Source of the DNA: G963665215 sp963665215 | GTDB lineage: Bacteria > Chloroflexota > Dehalococcoidia > Lucifugimonadales > CAUZJF01 | Length of the DNA stretch: 64,000 nt | NCBI GenBank assembly: GCA_963665215.2 | Contig: CAXXWW010000017.1 | Span: 186,001-250,000 of the forward strand | Reading direction: 5' to 3' | Shown: one piece after another, positions 7,756-16,355 of the stretch | Numbering within the stretch: the stretch's first letter is position 1 | Layout: each line of letters starts with the position of its first letter | The notes under the pieces: model-generated | The model's database searches: none | The model's input: only the letters and a program-made list of their open reading frames with translations | Told to the model about the DNA's origin: nothing | Program-made: the position numbers and the translations under genes

Positions 7756-9040
7756 TGTATAGACCGGGGACATAGCTTACACATGTTCGGGGACATGGTG
7801 GACACCATAATAGGCATGACTTCATTACAAGGAGGTGGTCATGCCATGGAAGGAGATGTCCGTTATGTCTCAGAGGAGAGAGTTCGTGGAGCTGGCGCAG
7901 GCTGAAGGCACCAACAAAAGGGGCCTTTGCCGTCGCTTCGGGATCAGCCCTACGACTGGATACAAGTGGCTTGGGCGTTTCCGTGAAGGGAGCGAGGCAG
8001 GCCTGGTCGAGCTGCCGCGGCGGCCTCACTACTCGCCTGCACGTACCCCATCGCAGGTTGAGCAGGCGGTGCTGTCTGCCCGTGCGGCCCATCCGGCCTG
8101 GGGAGCTCGTAAGCTGCGACGGTGGCTTTTGGACCGCAGGGATGTGTTTGAGGCGGACATGCCGGCCCCCAGTACTATCACGGCGATCTTGCGTCGTCAT
8201 GGCCGCATTGACCCCGCCGAGGGGCCCAAGCACCGTTCCTGGCAGCGATTTGAACACCAGGCACCCAACGACCTGTGGCAGATGGACTTCAAAGGCCACT
8301 TCCCCCTTACCCGAGGACGCTGCCACCCTCTGACTGTTCTGGACGATCACTCTCGGTTTGCCTTGGGGCTGCAGGCCTGCGGTAACGAGCAGGGAGAGAT
8401 GGTGCAACAGCGCCTGACGGCTATCTTCCGGCGCTACGGCCTGCCCAACACAATGTTGATGGACAATGGCTCCCCGTGGGGCCTGACCAAGACCACCCCT
8501 ACACACCTTTTACAGTCTGGCTGCTGAGGTTGGGCATCGGAGTCAGTCATGGACGCCCTTATCACCCTCAGACACAGGGAAAAGATGAGCGCTTCCACCG
8601 AACCATGACCGTTGAAGTGCTGCAGGGGAGCAGCTTCACTGATCTGGCGCACTGCCAGAGAGCCTTCGACCTGTGGCGGGACATCTACAACTTGGAGCGG
8701 CCCCATGACGCCCTTGACCTTGCTACTCCGGCCACCAAGTACCAAGTGAGCCAAAGACTGTTTCCCGAGGTCCTTCCACCCTTGGAGTACGAACCAACCG
8801 ACCTGGTACGCCGTGTTCACGACAAAGGTAGGCTCCAGTTGTTTGGCCGTATCTTCAAGGTACCTAAGGCCTTCAAGGGCATGCCAGTGGCTATTCGGCC
8901 GACAACTGACGATGGAGTCTGGAACGTCTTCTTCGCCACTCATCAAATCGCCCAGCTTGACCTCAGGCACGATGCCTAACATACTCAAATGTGTCCACCA
9001 TGTCTCCGAACACCCGTCCACCATGTGTCCGGTCCATACA
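7756..9040 (+). mobile_element. IS481-like element (about 1285 bp) inside radC
   Basis: The ends are inverted repeats: TGTATAGACCGGGGACAT from the left and TGTATGGACCGGACACAT from the right. Both are followed inward by a second block, GTTCGGGGACATGGTGGACA on the left and GTTCGGAGACATGGTGGACA on the right, giving about 50 bp of imperfect repeat. I see no clear target duplication (left flank GGGTCACC, right flank GGCCAGGA). It carries one transposase gene with a frameshift. Confidence 0.88.
7841..8979 (+). pseudogene. IS481-family transposase, frameshifted
   Basis: ATG 7841 has GGAGG 6 nt upstream. An N-terminal helix-turn-helix (LCRRFGISPTTGYKWLGRF) is followed by an rve-type integrase core: Asp in DLWQMDFKGHFPL, Asp in TMLMDNGSPWG, and Glu in PYHPQTQGKDERFHRTM. 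The frame changes by -1 near 8479-8486, in TGGGGCCTGACC. The first frame ends at a TGA at 8525 and the second carries on to 8979. This could be a single lost base or programmed -1 frameshifting. IS481 transposases are normally one frame, so I favour a mutation. Confidence 0.85.
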
Positions 9041-9607
9041 GGCCAGGAAGGGGTGGTTGTGCACCACGATTATCGACGGGCAGTTCTCCCGAATGGCCGG
9101 CCGCAGCACCTCAGAGACCCGAATGATCGAGGCGTTGACGTTGCCGATATACACCTCGTGAATGCCCCTGACCTCCTTCTTGGTGGAGAGCAGTATGACC
9201 CGCAGGTGTTCTTGCTGAAGGTACCCCATCTCGGCCGCCAGCAAATTGGCCACGTCCTGGGGAGTCCGGACGATGTTTCGGTCCTCAGGGTTCATCGATA
9301 CCAGCCGCCGGCCGAGCTCCAGAGCGGCCAGGAGCTGGCACGCCTTGGCGTCACTGATGCCCTTGAGCGAGCACAGCTCTCCGTAGCTGACGCGGGCCAT
9401 CCCCGCCATCCCGGCAAACCGGGTCAGCAGGCGCGTCGCCAGACTCAGGACGCTCTCCCCTCGCGTTCCCGTCCTGAGCAGGATGGCGATGAGCTCGGCG
9501 TTGCTGAGATAGCTCGCGCCCAGCTCTCTCAGCCGCTCCCTCGGCCGCTCTCCCCTCGGCAGGTCACGGACCATCGTAGAGTACGCCGGACTCGCGGTGT
9601 CAGCCAT
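9041..9607 (-). pseudogene. radC: RadC/JAB-domain protein, N-terminal part (split by IS481-like element)
   Basis: ATG 9607 (GGGAG about 9 nt upstream) starts 189 native residues. They hold the N-terminal helical region (RDLPRGERPRERLRELGASY, then LSNAELIAILLRTG), a helix-hairpin-helix segment (ELCSLKGISDAKACQLLAAL), and the JAMM domain up to VVHNHP, the metal-binding HxH. The gene breaks immediately after HNHP. RadC proteins are widespread JAMM-fold proteins whose cellular role is unsettled despite the historical DNA-repair name. The remainder is at 7582-7755. Confidence 0.87.
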
Positions 9608-9728
9608 GTCTGATTCTCCCGTATCGGTTTCATTCGGTACCGGGGTAGTGTAGTCCGATGGCGCCGCTGTCGTCCATCGGTCCGGGCAGTCCCGCGCAGT
9701 GAGCCTCTCCCCTGAACATGCTCCATCC

Positions 9729-9756
9729 TTGACAGGGCGGACGCAGTGCATAGAAT
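9729..9756 (+). promoter_or_regulatory. Sigma70-type promoter for the enolase-superfamily gene
   Basis: -35 TTGACA (9729-9734), 16-bp spacer, -10 TAGAAT (9751-9756). The predicted transcript start near 9763 lies about 44 nt before the ATG at 9807. Confidence 0.75.
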
Positions 9757-9806
9757 GGACTGGACCGGCGGCCGTGTGGTGACCGCCCCGTCGCCAAGGA
9801 GGTCCC

Positions 9807-10922
9807 ATGCGAATCGACAGGCTGGACGTCTACTACGTCTCCATGCCGCTGATCTACCCCTGGCGCACGGCCTACGGGGTAGACTACAACATCGACTCGG
9901 TCCTGGTGAAGGCCTCCACCGGCGACCACCACGGCTGGTCCGAGTCAACTCCCTTCTTCGCCCCCACCTATCTGCCCGAGAGCGCTGGGACCGTCTTCTA
10001 CCACGTGACCGAGGTCTTTGGGCCGCACGTGGTGGGCCGGGAGTACGATACTGCCGAAGATCTGAACCGGCGGCTTCAGGTGTTCAAGGGCAACAACTTC
10101 GCGAAGGCAGCCATCGAGATCTGCTGGTGGACGCTTCAGCATGAAATAACCGGGACTCCCCTGCACCGCCTGCTGGGTGGCGAAACGCGCGAGGTAGTAG
10201 CCGGCGCCGACTTCGGCATTCAGGACTCCATTGACATGCTGCTTGGCAACATTCAGCAGGCCGTGGACGCGGGCTTCCCTCGGGTGAAGCTCAAGGTCGC
10301 CAAGGGGTGGGACCTGGAGATGCTGCGCGCCGTGAGAGCCACATTCCCTGACACCACCTTCCACATCGACTGTAACTCCGGCTACACCCTGGACGACCTG
10401 CCCTTTTTCAAGGCCATAGACGGGCTGGACCTGGCTTTCATCGAGCAGCCGCTGCACTACGCGGACGTGCTCGACCACGCCGAGCTGGCCCGCCAGATAG
10501 AGACGCCCATCTGCCTGGACGAGACCATCGTCAGCGTCAAGGCGGCCGAGCAGGCGATCCGGATCGGGGCCTGCAAGTACATCAACATCAAGCCGGGCCG
10601 CATCGGCGGGCTGAGTAACGCCCTGGCGGTACACGATCTGGCCCAGGAGGAAGGGGTCCCGGTGTGGGTGGGCGGCATGCTGGAGAGCGCCGCCGGCGCC
10701 TCCCTGTGCGTGGAGCTTGCGACGCTGCCAAACTTCACCTACCCGGGCGACCTATTCCCCTCATCACGCTTCTACGTGCAGGACCTCGCCGACCCGCCCC
10801 TGGAGCTCACACCGCGGAATACCTTCCAACCCTTCACGGGGAGTCTTCCGAAGCCAGACCCCGAACGGCTTGCCAAGCTCACGGTGCGCTCCAGTACCGT
10901 GGCGCCTCACGGAGCCGGCTAG
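9807..10922 (+). CDS. Enolase-superfamily enzyme (MenC / N-acylamino acid racemase / muconate cycloisomerase group)
   Basis: The 371-residue product starts at ATG 9807 with AAGGAGG 5 nt upstream. It has the N-terminal capping domain (MRIDRLDVYYVSMPL) and a TIM barrel with the superfamily catalytic set: KxK in FPRVKLKVAKG, metal ligands Asp in HIDCNSGY, Glu in AFIEQPL and Asp in CLDETIV, and the second base Lys in YINIKPGR. The KxK/K pair and the IEQPL and NIKPGRIGG phrases point to the MenC/NSAR branch. No menaquinone genes are near, so a catabolic racemase or cycloisomerase role is as likely as o-succinylbenzoate synthase. It has its own strong promoter. Confidence 0.88.
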   Translation: MRIDRLDVYYVSMPLIYPWRTAYGVDYNIDSVLVKASTGDHHGWSESTPFFAPTYLPESAGTVFYHVTEVFGPHVVGREYDTAEDLNRRLQVFKGNNFAKAAIEICWWTLQHEITGTPLHRLLGGETREVVAGADFGIQDSIDMLLGNIQQAVDAGFPRVKLKVAKGWDLEMLRAVRATFPDTTFHIDCNSGYTLDDLPFFKAIDGLDLAFIEQPLHYADVLDHAELARQIETPICLDETIVSVKAAEQAIRIGACKYINIKPGRIGGLSNALAVHDLAQEEGVPVWVGGMLESAAGASLCVELATLPNFTYPGDLFPSSRFYVQDLADPPLELTPRNTFQPFTGSLPKPDPERLAKLTVRSSTVAPHGAG

Positions 10923-10961
10923 GGGTTGTCGCGCCGGGCGCTTCCGTCGGGAATCGCGCCC

Positions 10962-10989
10962 TTGACACCCTCACCGAATGAAATACAAT
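10962..10989 (+). promoter_or_regulatory. Sigma70-type promoter for the M20 peptidase gene
   Basis: -35 TTGACA (10962-10967), 16-bp spacer, -10 TACAAT (10984-10989). It lies about 110 nt upstream of ATG 11099. Confidence 0.75.
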
Positions 10990-11098
10990 CGGAATGCTCA
11001 TCCCAAGAACGAGTGGCCAAAATCAATGTGAGTGACCCCGGTCTCTAACGCGTCATGCGCCCATACATGGGACCGCGGCACAGTACAGAGGAGACAAG

Positions 11099-12178
11099 AT
11101 GATAAGCCGTGACCGACTGGTCAAGACCTTCCGCGACCTGGTGGCAATAGACAGCCCGTCGGGAGAAGAGGAGCAGGTCGCCGTCGAGCTGGTGCGCCGC
11201 CTCGAGGCGCTGGGGCTTACCGTCGTTCGCGACGGCTACGGCAACGTGATCGCAGCAGACGGCGGGGAGAACCCCATCATGCTCTCCGCCCACATGGACA
11301 CCGTTGAACCGGGGAGGGGCGTCGTGCCACGAGTAGAAGGCGACCGCATCCTCTCGGACGGTACGACGATACTGGGTGGCGATTGCAAGGCCGGCGTCGC
11401 GGCCATCCTCGAGGCGTTAGAGTCGGTTACAGAAGACGGGGTGGACCACGTGCCGTTTGAGGTCGTCTTTACCCGGGAAGAGGAGCCGGGCCTGATCGGC
11501 GCGCGCAACCTGGACTACTCCAAGATCAGGTCCAGGGAGGCGATAGTCTTCGACGGCGAGGGGCCTCCATCCCAGATCACATCCGCCAGCCCGACCTACA
11601 TCGGCTTCGATATCGAGGTCACGGGCCGGGCGGCTCACGCCGGAGTCGAGCCCGAAAAGGGCCTATCCGCCATACGAGTCGCCGCGGAGCTCATTGCTAA
11701 GCTGCCCCAGGGCCGCCTGGACCACGAGACCACCTTCAACGTCGGCACCATCGAGGGAGGCCAGGTGCGAAACGCAGTTCCCGAGACCGCTCTCCTGAGG
11801 GGCGAGTTCAGGAGCATGAACATGGAGACACTCGACGGAGTCCGGCTTCAGCTGGACCAGGCGCTCGACCAGGTGCGCCGCATGTTCCCCGAAGCGACCA
11901 TCGATGACCAAGTCCGCACCGATTTCGAGACCTACAAGCTGACCGACGACGACGCAGCCACCCAGAGGGTGAGGGCGGCCCTTCAAACCCTCGGGCTGAA
12001 ACCGACGATGGAGCCGTCGGGAGGGGGCACGGATGGGAACATCTTCCGGCGAAAGGGCATCAGCGCCGTGGTCGTTGGGATGGCCGACCACAATATGCAC
12101 ACCAAGCAAGAGTACGTTACGATCCCAGACCTCGTAGATGCCGCCCACCTCACCGAGACGCTGCTGAGAAGGGCCTAG
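11099..12178 (+). CDS. M20-family metallopeptidase (peptidase T-like / PepT-2 group)
   Basis: The 359-residue product has the dinuclear zinc-site motifs of M20 peptidases: SAHMDTVEPG (His, Asp), GGDCKAGVAAILEAL (bridging Asp), FTREEEPGLIGARNLD (catalytic Glu pair), a later Asp in IVFDGEG, and a C-terminal His in VGMADHNMHTKQEYV. The dimerisation domain lies between, around GRAAHAGVEPEKGLSAIRVA. This arrangement fits the tripeptidase-like PepT-2 subgroup, which trims small peptides in the cytoplasm. Start ATG has GAGGAG about 6 nt upstream. It stands as a single transcription unit. Confidence 0.9.
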   Translation: MISRDRLVKTFRDLVAIDSPSGEEEQVAVELVRRLEALGLTVVRDGYGNVIAADGGENPIMLSAHMDTVEPGRGVVPRVEGDRILSDGTTILGGDCKAGVAAILEALESVTEDGVDHVPFEVVFTREEEPGLIGARNLDYSKIRSREAIVFDGEGPPSQITSASPTYIGFDIEVTGRAAHAGVEPEKGLSAIRVAAELIAKLPQGRLDHETTFNVGTIEGGQVRNAVPETALLRGEFRSMNMETLDGVRLQLDQALDQVRRMFPEATIDDQVRTDFETYKLTDDDAATQRVRAALQTLGLKPTMEPSGGGTDGNIFRRKGISAVVVGMADHNMHTKQEYVTIPDLVDAAHLTETLLRRA

Positions 12179-12320
12179 CGCCGGTCCTGTCCTTAACAAC
12201 GCTCGACATGGCAAGGGCACCATTCGAACACAGGCATAAGTTCGCAACCTGGGCAGCCGCGAGGGCTGCGCAGCGAGGGTCGACAACTGTCAACAAGTGG
12301 AATCACTCATAGGAGCGAAC

Positions 12321-12506
12321 ATGAAACAACTGAAGAAGCTAGTACGGGCTGTGCTGCGCGCTCGGGGATTCCGGCTAGTACGCCTCAAGAGCAAGACTCC
12401 GCAGTTATTGACAACTGCGGAGGTCCGTTCGATTGTGGAAAAAATGGATGCTGGCGATTTTTGCTTCGCCCCAGCTACTCGAGAGGTTACGTCAATAGGT
12501 GTGTAA
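12321..12506 (+). pseudogene. Truncated gene of unknown function, 3' end lost to IS256 copy 3
   Basis: ATG 12321 (GGAG about 6 nt upstream in the GGAGCGAAC stretch) begins a basic N-terminus, MKQLKKLVRAVLRARGFRLV. About 54 native residues are left before the IS boundary at 12482; the last residues (VTSIGV) come from the IS end. The base composition is lower in GC than its neighbours. Short basic leaders like this occur on some methyltransferases, but too little remains to assign a family. No matching 3' part is obvious to the right of the IS. Confidence 0.5.
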
Positions 12507-13851
12507 ACGACATCAGGCGGCGAGCTTCTCAGCCGTTGATTCAATGGCGATTCCATCCGCATACTGTGCACCGAGATAGACGTCTTCGATCAACTCAGGG
12601 GCCTTCAGACGCCTGAAGCGCTGTTCGGCGACCATCAACATTTTCCAGATCACCGCTATCGCCCGATCGACCCTCTTGTAGCGCTTGGCGGCATCGGTCC
12701 GAAGCCTGAGGGCCGCGAAGGGTGATTCTACCGGGTTCGTCGTGCGAAGGTGCCCCCAGTGCTCCTTTGGGAAGTCATAGAAGGTGACCATGCGGTTCCC
12801 AGTCCCGCTCCAAGGCCTCTGAGGCCGCCTCGTAGGAATGGTCGCCGCACCACCTGGTGAACACCGTCCTGAGCCGCTCAGCCTCTGTCCGAGTCGGCGC
12901 GTAGGGGATAGTACGCAGCATGAGCTTGGCCTGGTCCTGTTGTCGCTTTGGAAGCTTGGCGAGCACGTTTACGATCTTGTGGTTCCAGCAGCGTTGCTCT
13001 GCCGCCTGCGGATAGACGTTGCGCAGAGCTCCCCAGATGCCCAGGTGTCCGTCTCCAACCACCAGCCTCGGGCAGCTCAAGCCCCGGCGCTTGATGTCCC
13101 TGAGCACCTCGGACCAGTTCTCTGTGGACTCCCTGTATCCGGGAACAGCGCTCACCACCACCTTGCTCCCGTCGCTCAGGGCCGCCATCACCACCAGTAC
13201 CGCCGCCTTCTCCTTCTCAAGACCAGCCTTGACGTAGACTCCATCCACCCACATGTAGACCACTTCCAGGTCATCGAGGGGCCAGCTGCGCCATTGGGCA
13301 AGCTCATCGTTCCACTTATCCTTCAACCGGGCCACCGTGCTCGCCGATACCGGTGCGTCCTCTCCCAGCAGCCCCCGCAAAGCCAGATCGAAGTCGCCTT
13401 CGGATAGACCGTGCAGGTACAGCTCGGGGATCAACTCAGCAACCTTCCTGGTCCTGTTGACGAACAGCGGCAGCAGCCGGCTCTCGAACTGCTCCTCGGT
13501 ATCGCGGACTCGCGGCCGCCTCAGCTGTATCGTTCCCGAACTCAGCGTAAGCCTCCGGGCTCTGCCGTATCCGTTCCGATAGCCGGTATCGTTGTCCGAG
13601 TCGGATCTGAGCGCCGACTTCGCCCTTCCCAGAAACGCCGTCACCTCCTCCTCCAGCAACTCCTGGATCAGCCTCTGGACCTGGCTTCGCACCCAATCCT
13701 CCAACTGCTCCCACTCCGGCCTTGACTCCGACCTACTCTCAGTGCTTTCCTTCCTCATGGGGGGTCTATCTCCTCTCTTGGGCCTCGAGCCCGTGTTGTT
13801 CAGAGAGAGGGTACACCGCCTGACTGTTTACACACTTTTTGAAGATACCTC
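12483..13851 (-). mobile_element. IS256-family element, copy 3 (1369 bp, frameshifted)
   Basis: The ends are identical to copy 2 (GAGGTTACGTCAATAGGTGT at 12483, GATACCTC ending at 13851). It is one base longer because of an inserted A in the transposase gene. The flanks do not match (CTACTCGA left, AGAAGACG right), so there is no target duplication. One side has probably been rearranged by deletion or by recombination with another copy. Confidence 0.95.
12513..13758 (-). pseudogene. IS256-family transposase, inactivated by 1-bp insertion
   Basis: It is almost identical to the intact transposase at 3001-4245. After residue ALERDW an extra A near 12795 (GGGAACCGC in place of GGGACCGC) shifts the frame. 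The first part ends at a premature stop after DWEPHGHLL. The remaining 92 codons (MVTFYDFPKEHWGHLRTTNP onward) are intact in another frame. Other differences include Ala for Gly at VTAF, Trp for Arg at RSWPLDDLE and His for Tyr at KEHWG. Copies 1 and 2 share the VTGF version, so copy 3 is the diverged one. Confidence 0.93.
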
Positions 13852-13935
13852 AGAAGACGCGTCCTCGGTCTCCAAGAAACACAGTCGCGCGCTGGCACTG
13901 GTGCGCTCTGACTGAGCTGGGATGCAATACAAGCC

Positions 13936-15222
13936 ATGGAAGTTGAGCTGGCCTACGGTAAAACTGGGCTGACCGTCGAGCTACCCGACGAGCGCACAAC
14001 GGTGATCGAGCCGTCCCATTTGCCGTCCCTCCCCGATGAGCGCGGCGCCCTGCTGAACGCCCTTCGCGTTCCGGTCGGCGCCAGCCCGCTGCGGCGTATG
14101 GTCCGGCCCCAACAGAGGGTGGCCATCTCCGTGTGCGACATAACCAGGCCCATGCCGTCAGCCACCATCCTGCCGGTGCTGCTGGGCGAGCTCGCCCACG
14201 TCCCCAACGATCACATCGTGATTCTGGTCGCCACGGGGACCCATCGCGCCAACACCCCGCAAGAGCTGGAGGGCATGTTGGGCAGTGAGGTGACTGGGAG
14301 CTACCGGGTCGTGAACCACGACGCCTTCGACAAGAGCGGTCTGAAGCTGGCGGGTGAGACGCCTCAAGGCATACCCATCTGGCTCAACCGGCTGTGGCTC
14401 GAAAGCGACGTGCGGATAACAACCGGCTTCGTAGAGCCCCATTTCTTCGCAGGCTTCAGCGGAGGTCCGAAGATGGTTGCGCCGGGCCTGGCAGGCTTCG
14501 ACACTATCATGCGGCTGCACAGCGCCTCGCTCATCGGCCACCCCGATTCCACGTGGGGCGTCACCCAAGGCAACCCCATACACGACGCCATCCGCGATAT
14601 CGCGCGCCAGACGGGCGTCGATTTCAGCGTCGACATGACCATCAACCGCGACCACAAGATTACCACCGCATACGCGGGCGATCTGTTCGCCGTCCATGCG
14701 GCCTCCTGCGACGTCGCCAAGCGCACGGCGATGCACCCGGTGAGCCAGCCCTTCGACGTGGTAATCACCAGCAACAGCGGCTACCCGTTGGACCTCAATC
14801 TGTACCAGGCGGTCAAGGGCATGTCGGCGGCCGCCCAGATCGTAAGAGACGGCGGCAGCATCATCTGCGCCGCAGAGTGCAGCGACGGCATCCCGGACCA
14901 CGGGGAGTACGGGCGTATTCTCGCGGCAAGGGACACGCCCGAAGAGCTGCTGGAGATGATAGGCGCAGATGGCTATGACCGCCATGACCAGTGGCAGGTC
15001 CAGATCCAGGCGCAGATACAGCTCCGGGCCCGGATATACCTCAAGTCAAGCCGGCTTGAGCCCCAGCAGGTCCGCGCTGCCCACCTTGAGCCCGTCGACG
15101 ATATTTCGTCCACGGTGTCCCAGGTCCTGCGCAGTCATGGACCGGATGCGAGAGTGTGCGTTCTCCCTCAGGGCCCGCAGACCATCCCGTACGTGGAGAA
15201 GGGGCAAAGGGTTGGGGGTTAG
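13936..15222 (+). CDS. larA: LarA-like nickel-dependent 2-hydroxyacid racemase (lactate racemase family)
   Basis: The 428-residue product matches LarA length. Family motifs are present: DITRPMPS, the GTHR segment (ILVATGTHR), NHDAFD, the GFVEPHFFAGFSGGPK segment carrying a cofactor-site His and the Lys that attaches the nickel-pincer nucleotide, and NSGYPLDLNLYQAVKGM. In characterised members the tethered nickel-pincer cofactor interconverts the two enantiomers of lactate or related hydroxyacids. No larB, larC or larE is in the window, and relatives act on substrates other than lactate, so the substrate is open. The start is 84 bp from the IS boundary without an obvious ribosome site, so its native promoter may be lost. 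Confidence 0.85.
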   Translation: MEVELAYGKTGLTVELPDERTTVIEPSHLPSLPDERGALLNALRVPVGASPLRRMVRPQQRVAISVCDITRPMPSATILPVLLGELAHVPNDHIVILVATGTHRANTPQELEGMLGSEVTGSYRVVNHDAFDKSGLKLAGETPQGIPIWLNRLWLESDVRITTGFVEPHFFAGFSGGPKMVAPGLAGFDTIMRLHSASLIGHPDSTWGVTQGNPIHDAIRDIARQTGVDFSVDMTINRDHKITTAYAGDLFAVHAASCDVAKRTAMHPVSQPFDVVITSNSGYPLDLNLYQAVKGMSAAAQIVRDGGSIICAAECSDGIPDHGEYGRILAARDTPEELLEMIGADGYDRHDQWQVQIQAQIQLRARIYLKSSRLEPQQVRAAHLEPVDDISSTVSQVLRSHGPDARVCVLPQGPQTIPYVEKGQRVGG

Positions 15223-15249
15223 GGCTTTGCACAAGAAGTGGCGCGGTCG

Positions 15250-15346
15250 TGTGAATTGCCCTTCGACAAGCTCAGGGCGAACGGTTGGTTTATAGCTCCG
15301 TTCGTGGTGAGCCTGTCGAACCACGCCTCCGCATTCCACCTTTTGG
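15250..15346. repeat. Dispersed palindromic repeat pair
   Basis: CCCTTCGACAAGCTCAGGGC (15258 on) is followed after a short gap by GTTCGTGGTGAGCCTGTCGA, a diverged inverted partner. Two arms of opposite orientation in about 90 bp can fold into a long hairpin. It lies just downstream of larA, where it may act as a terminator or mRNA stabiliser (inference). Confidence 0.65.
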
Positions 15347-15487
15347 TGCAAAGCCGGCGGTTAGGGGTCACGGGCCGAGCAGAAGTTCTTACAAACCGTG
15401 GGCGGCAGGAGCGCGTGATAAAGCGAAGCGCCCCTGTTCGTTGGGGCGCCCGGTCATGGCTCATCAGATCCCTTTTTTGTGGCGAGA

Positions 15488-15802
15488 CTATTGCCGCTCT
15501 TCCGGACTCTCGGCCGCCCTGCCCTCTGCGCTGCAGGTTAGGCAGACGAAGCTGTCCCCCTGCTCAAGGGCGACTCCCCTCGGCACATTGCGCTTGCGGC
15601 CGCACACCGTGCACGTAACCGCCTCCAGAGGGGTTTGACCGGTCCTGTCCGGCTCCTTCTGGAGCCCACGGAACCCTTTATAATCCGGGTCCAAACGCTT
15701 CATAGCCTCGAAGCGCTCCCGGTCTCTACGGCGACTCACCGTATCCCTGCCTTCCACGCTCGCGGGCGCCGCCGCTCCGTCCGGCGTCCTGCGCTGCGTC
15801 AT
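15488..15802 (-). CDS. Small zinc-ribbon protein of unknown function
   Basis: About 104 residues from ATG 15802; the frame could begin 10 codons earlier at 15832. The N-terminal half is basic (SRRRDRERFEAMKRLD). The C-terminal half has two CxxC pairs, CTVCGRKRNVPRG and FVCLTCSAEG, 20-odd residues apart, which should bind one zinc ion. Small Cys4 ribbons of this kind occur in many bacteria as uncharacterised proteins. It lies downstream of rplL on the same strand, separated by a repeat, so it may be read through from the ribosomal operon. Confidence 0.65.
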   Translation of the reverse strand: MTQRRTPDGAAAPASVEGRDTVSRRRDRERFEAMKRLDPDYKGFRGLQKEPDRTGQTPLEAVTCTVCGRKRNVPRGVALEQGDSFVCLTCSAEGRAAESPEERQ

Positions 15803-15844
15803 TACCCGGGTCTGCCCTTCGGCGGGGCTCAAAGCCTGCCCTGA

Positions 15845-15886
15845 GTAAATGGTGAGTTTATCGAACCATCACCAAAGGGACAGGCC
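15845..15886. repeat. Short palindromic repeat downstream of rplL
   Basis: ATGGTGAGTTTATCGAACCA with adjoining TCACC; the same core, ATGGTGGGTTTATCGAACCA, occurs near 22995. The arms ATGGT/ACCAT pair. Placed just after the last ribosomal gene, it may help end or stabilise the transcript (inference). Confidence 0.6.
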
Positions 15887-15912
15887 TAGACCGGCCATCT
15901 GCAAGATCGGTT

Positions 15913-16296
15913 CTACTGGACCGCGACGGCGGCGCCTGCCGACTCCAGCTTTTCCTTGACCTCCTCGGCGTCTTCCTTGCCGATGGCCTCCTTGACTGCT
16001 ACAGGGGCACTCTCGACCAGCTCTTTGGCCTCCTTCAACCCGAGGGTCGTGACCGATCGCACCGCCTTGATGACGTTTATCTTATTGGGCCCTATCTCGT
16101 TGAGCATGACGCTGAACTCCGTCTGCTCCTCCTCTGCGGCAGTGGCCGCCTCGGCCGTGCCCGCGGGCGCGGCGGCCGCCACGGCGACTGGAGCAGCGGC
16201 GCTCACGCCGAACGTCTCCTCAAGCTCCTTTACAAGCTCTGATACGTCGAGGACCGACATCCCCTTGAGCGCCTCCACGATCTCTTCCTTATTCAT
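15913..16296 (-). CDS. rplL: Ribosomal protein L7/L12 (bL12)
   Basis: The 127-residue product has the N-terminal dimerisation helix (EEIVEALKGMSVLDVSELVK), an Ala-rich hinge (VAVAAAAPAGTAEAATA), and the C-terminal domain with NEIGPNKINVIKAVR and GLKEAKELVESAP that contacts elongation factors. It forms the ribosomal stalk on L10. It is the last gene of the cluster, 59 bp after rplJ. Length and order are normal. Confidence 0.98.
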   Translation of the reverse strand: MNKEEIVEALKGMSVLDVSELVKELEETFGVSAAAPVAVAAAAPAGTAEAATAAEEEQTEFSVMLNEIGPNKINVIKAVRSVTTLGLKEAKELVESAPVAVKEAIGKEDAEEVKEKLESAGAAVAVQ

Positions 16297-16355
16297 CTCT
16301 ATCTACCTCCATGCATTATGCGCCCGTTGCATTGTGCGGGCGCTCCTAGGACCCT

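Noticed and set aside
8476..8527. TGA at 8525 in the IS481-type transposase as a Sec codon
   Set aside because: The downstream homology continues in a different frame, so this is a frameshift; there is no Cys at this site in the family.
14158..14985. 275-residue minus-strand open frame
   Set aside because: Antisense shadow of larA; no ribosome site and no family features.
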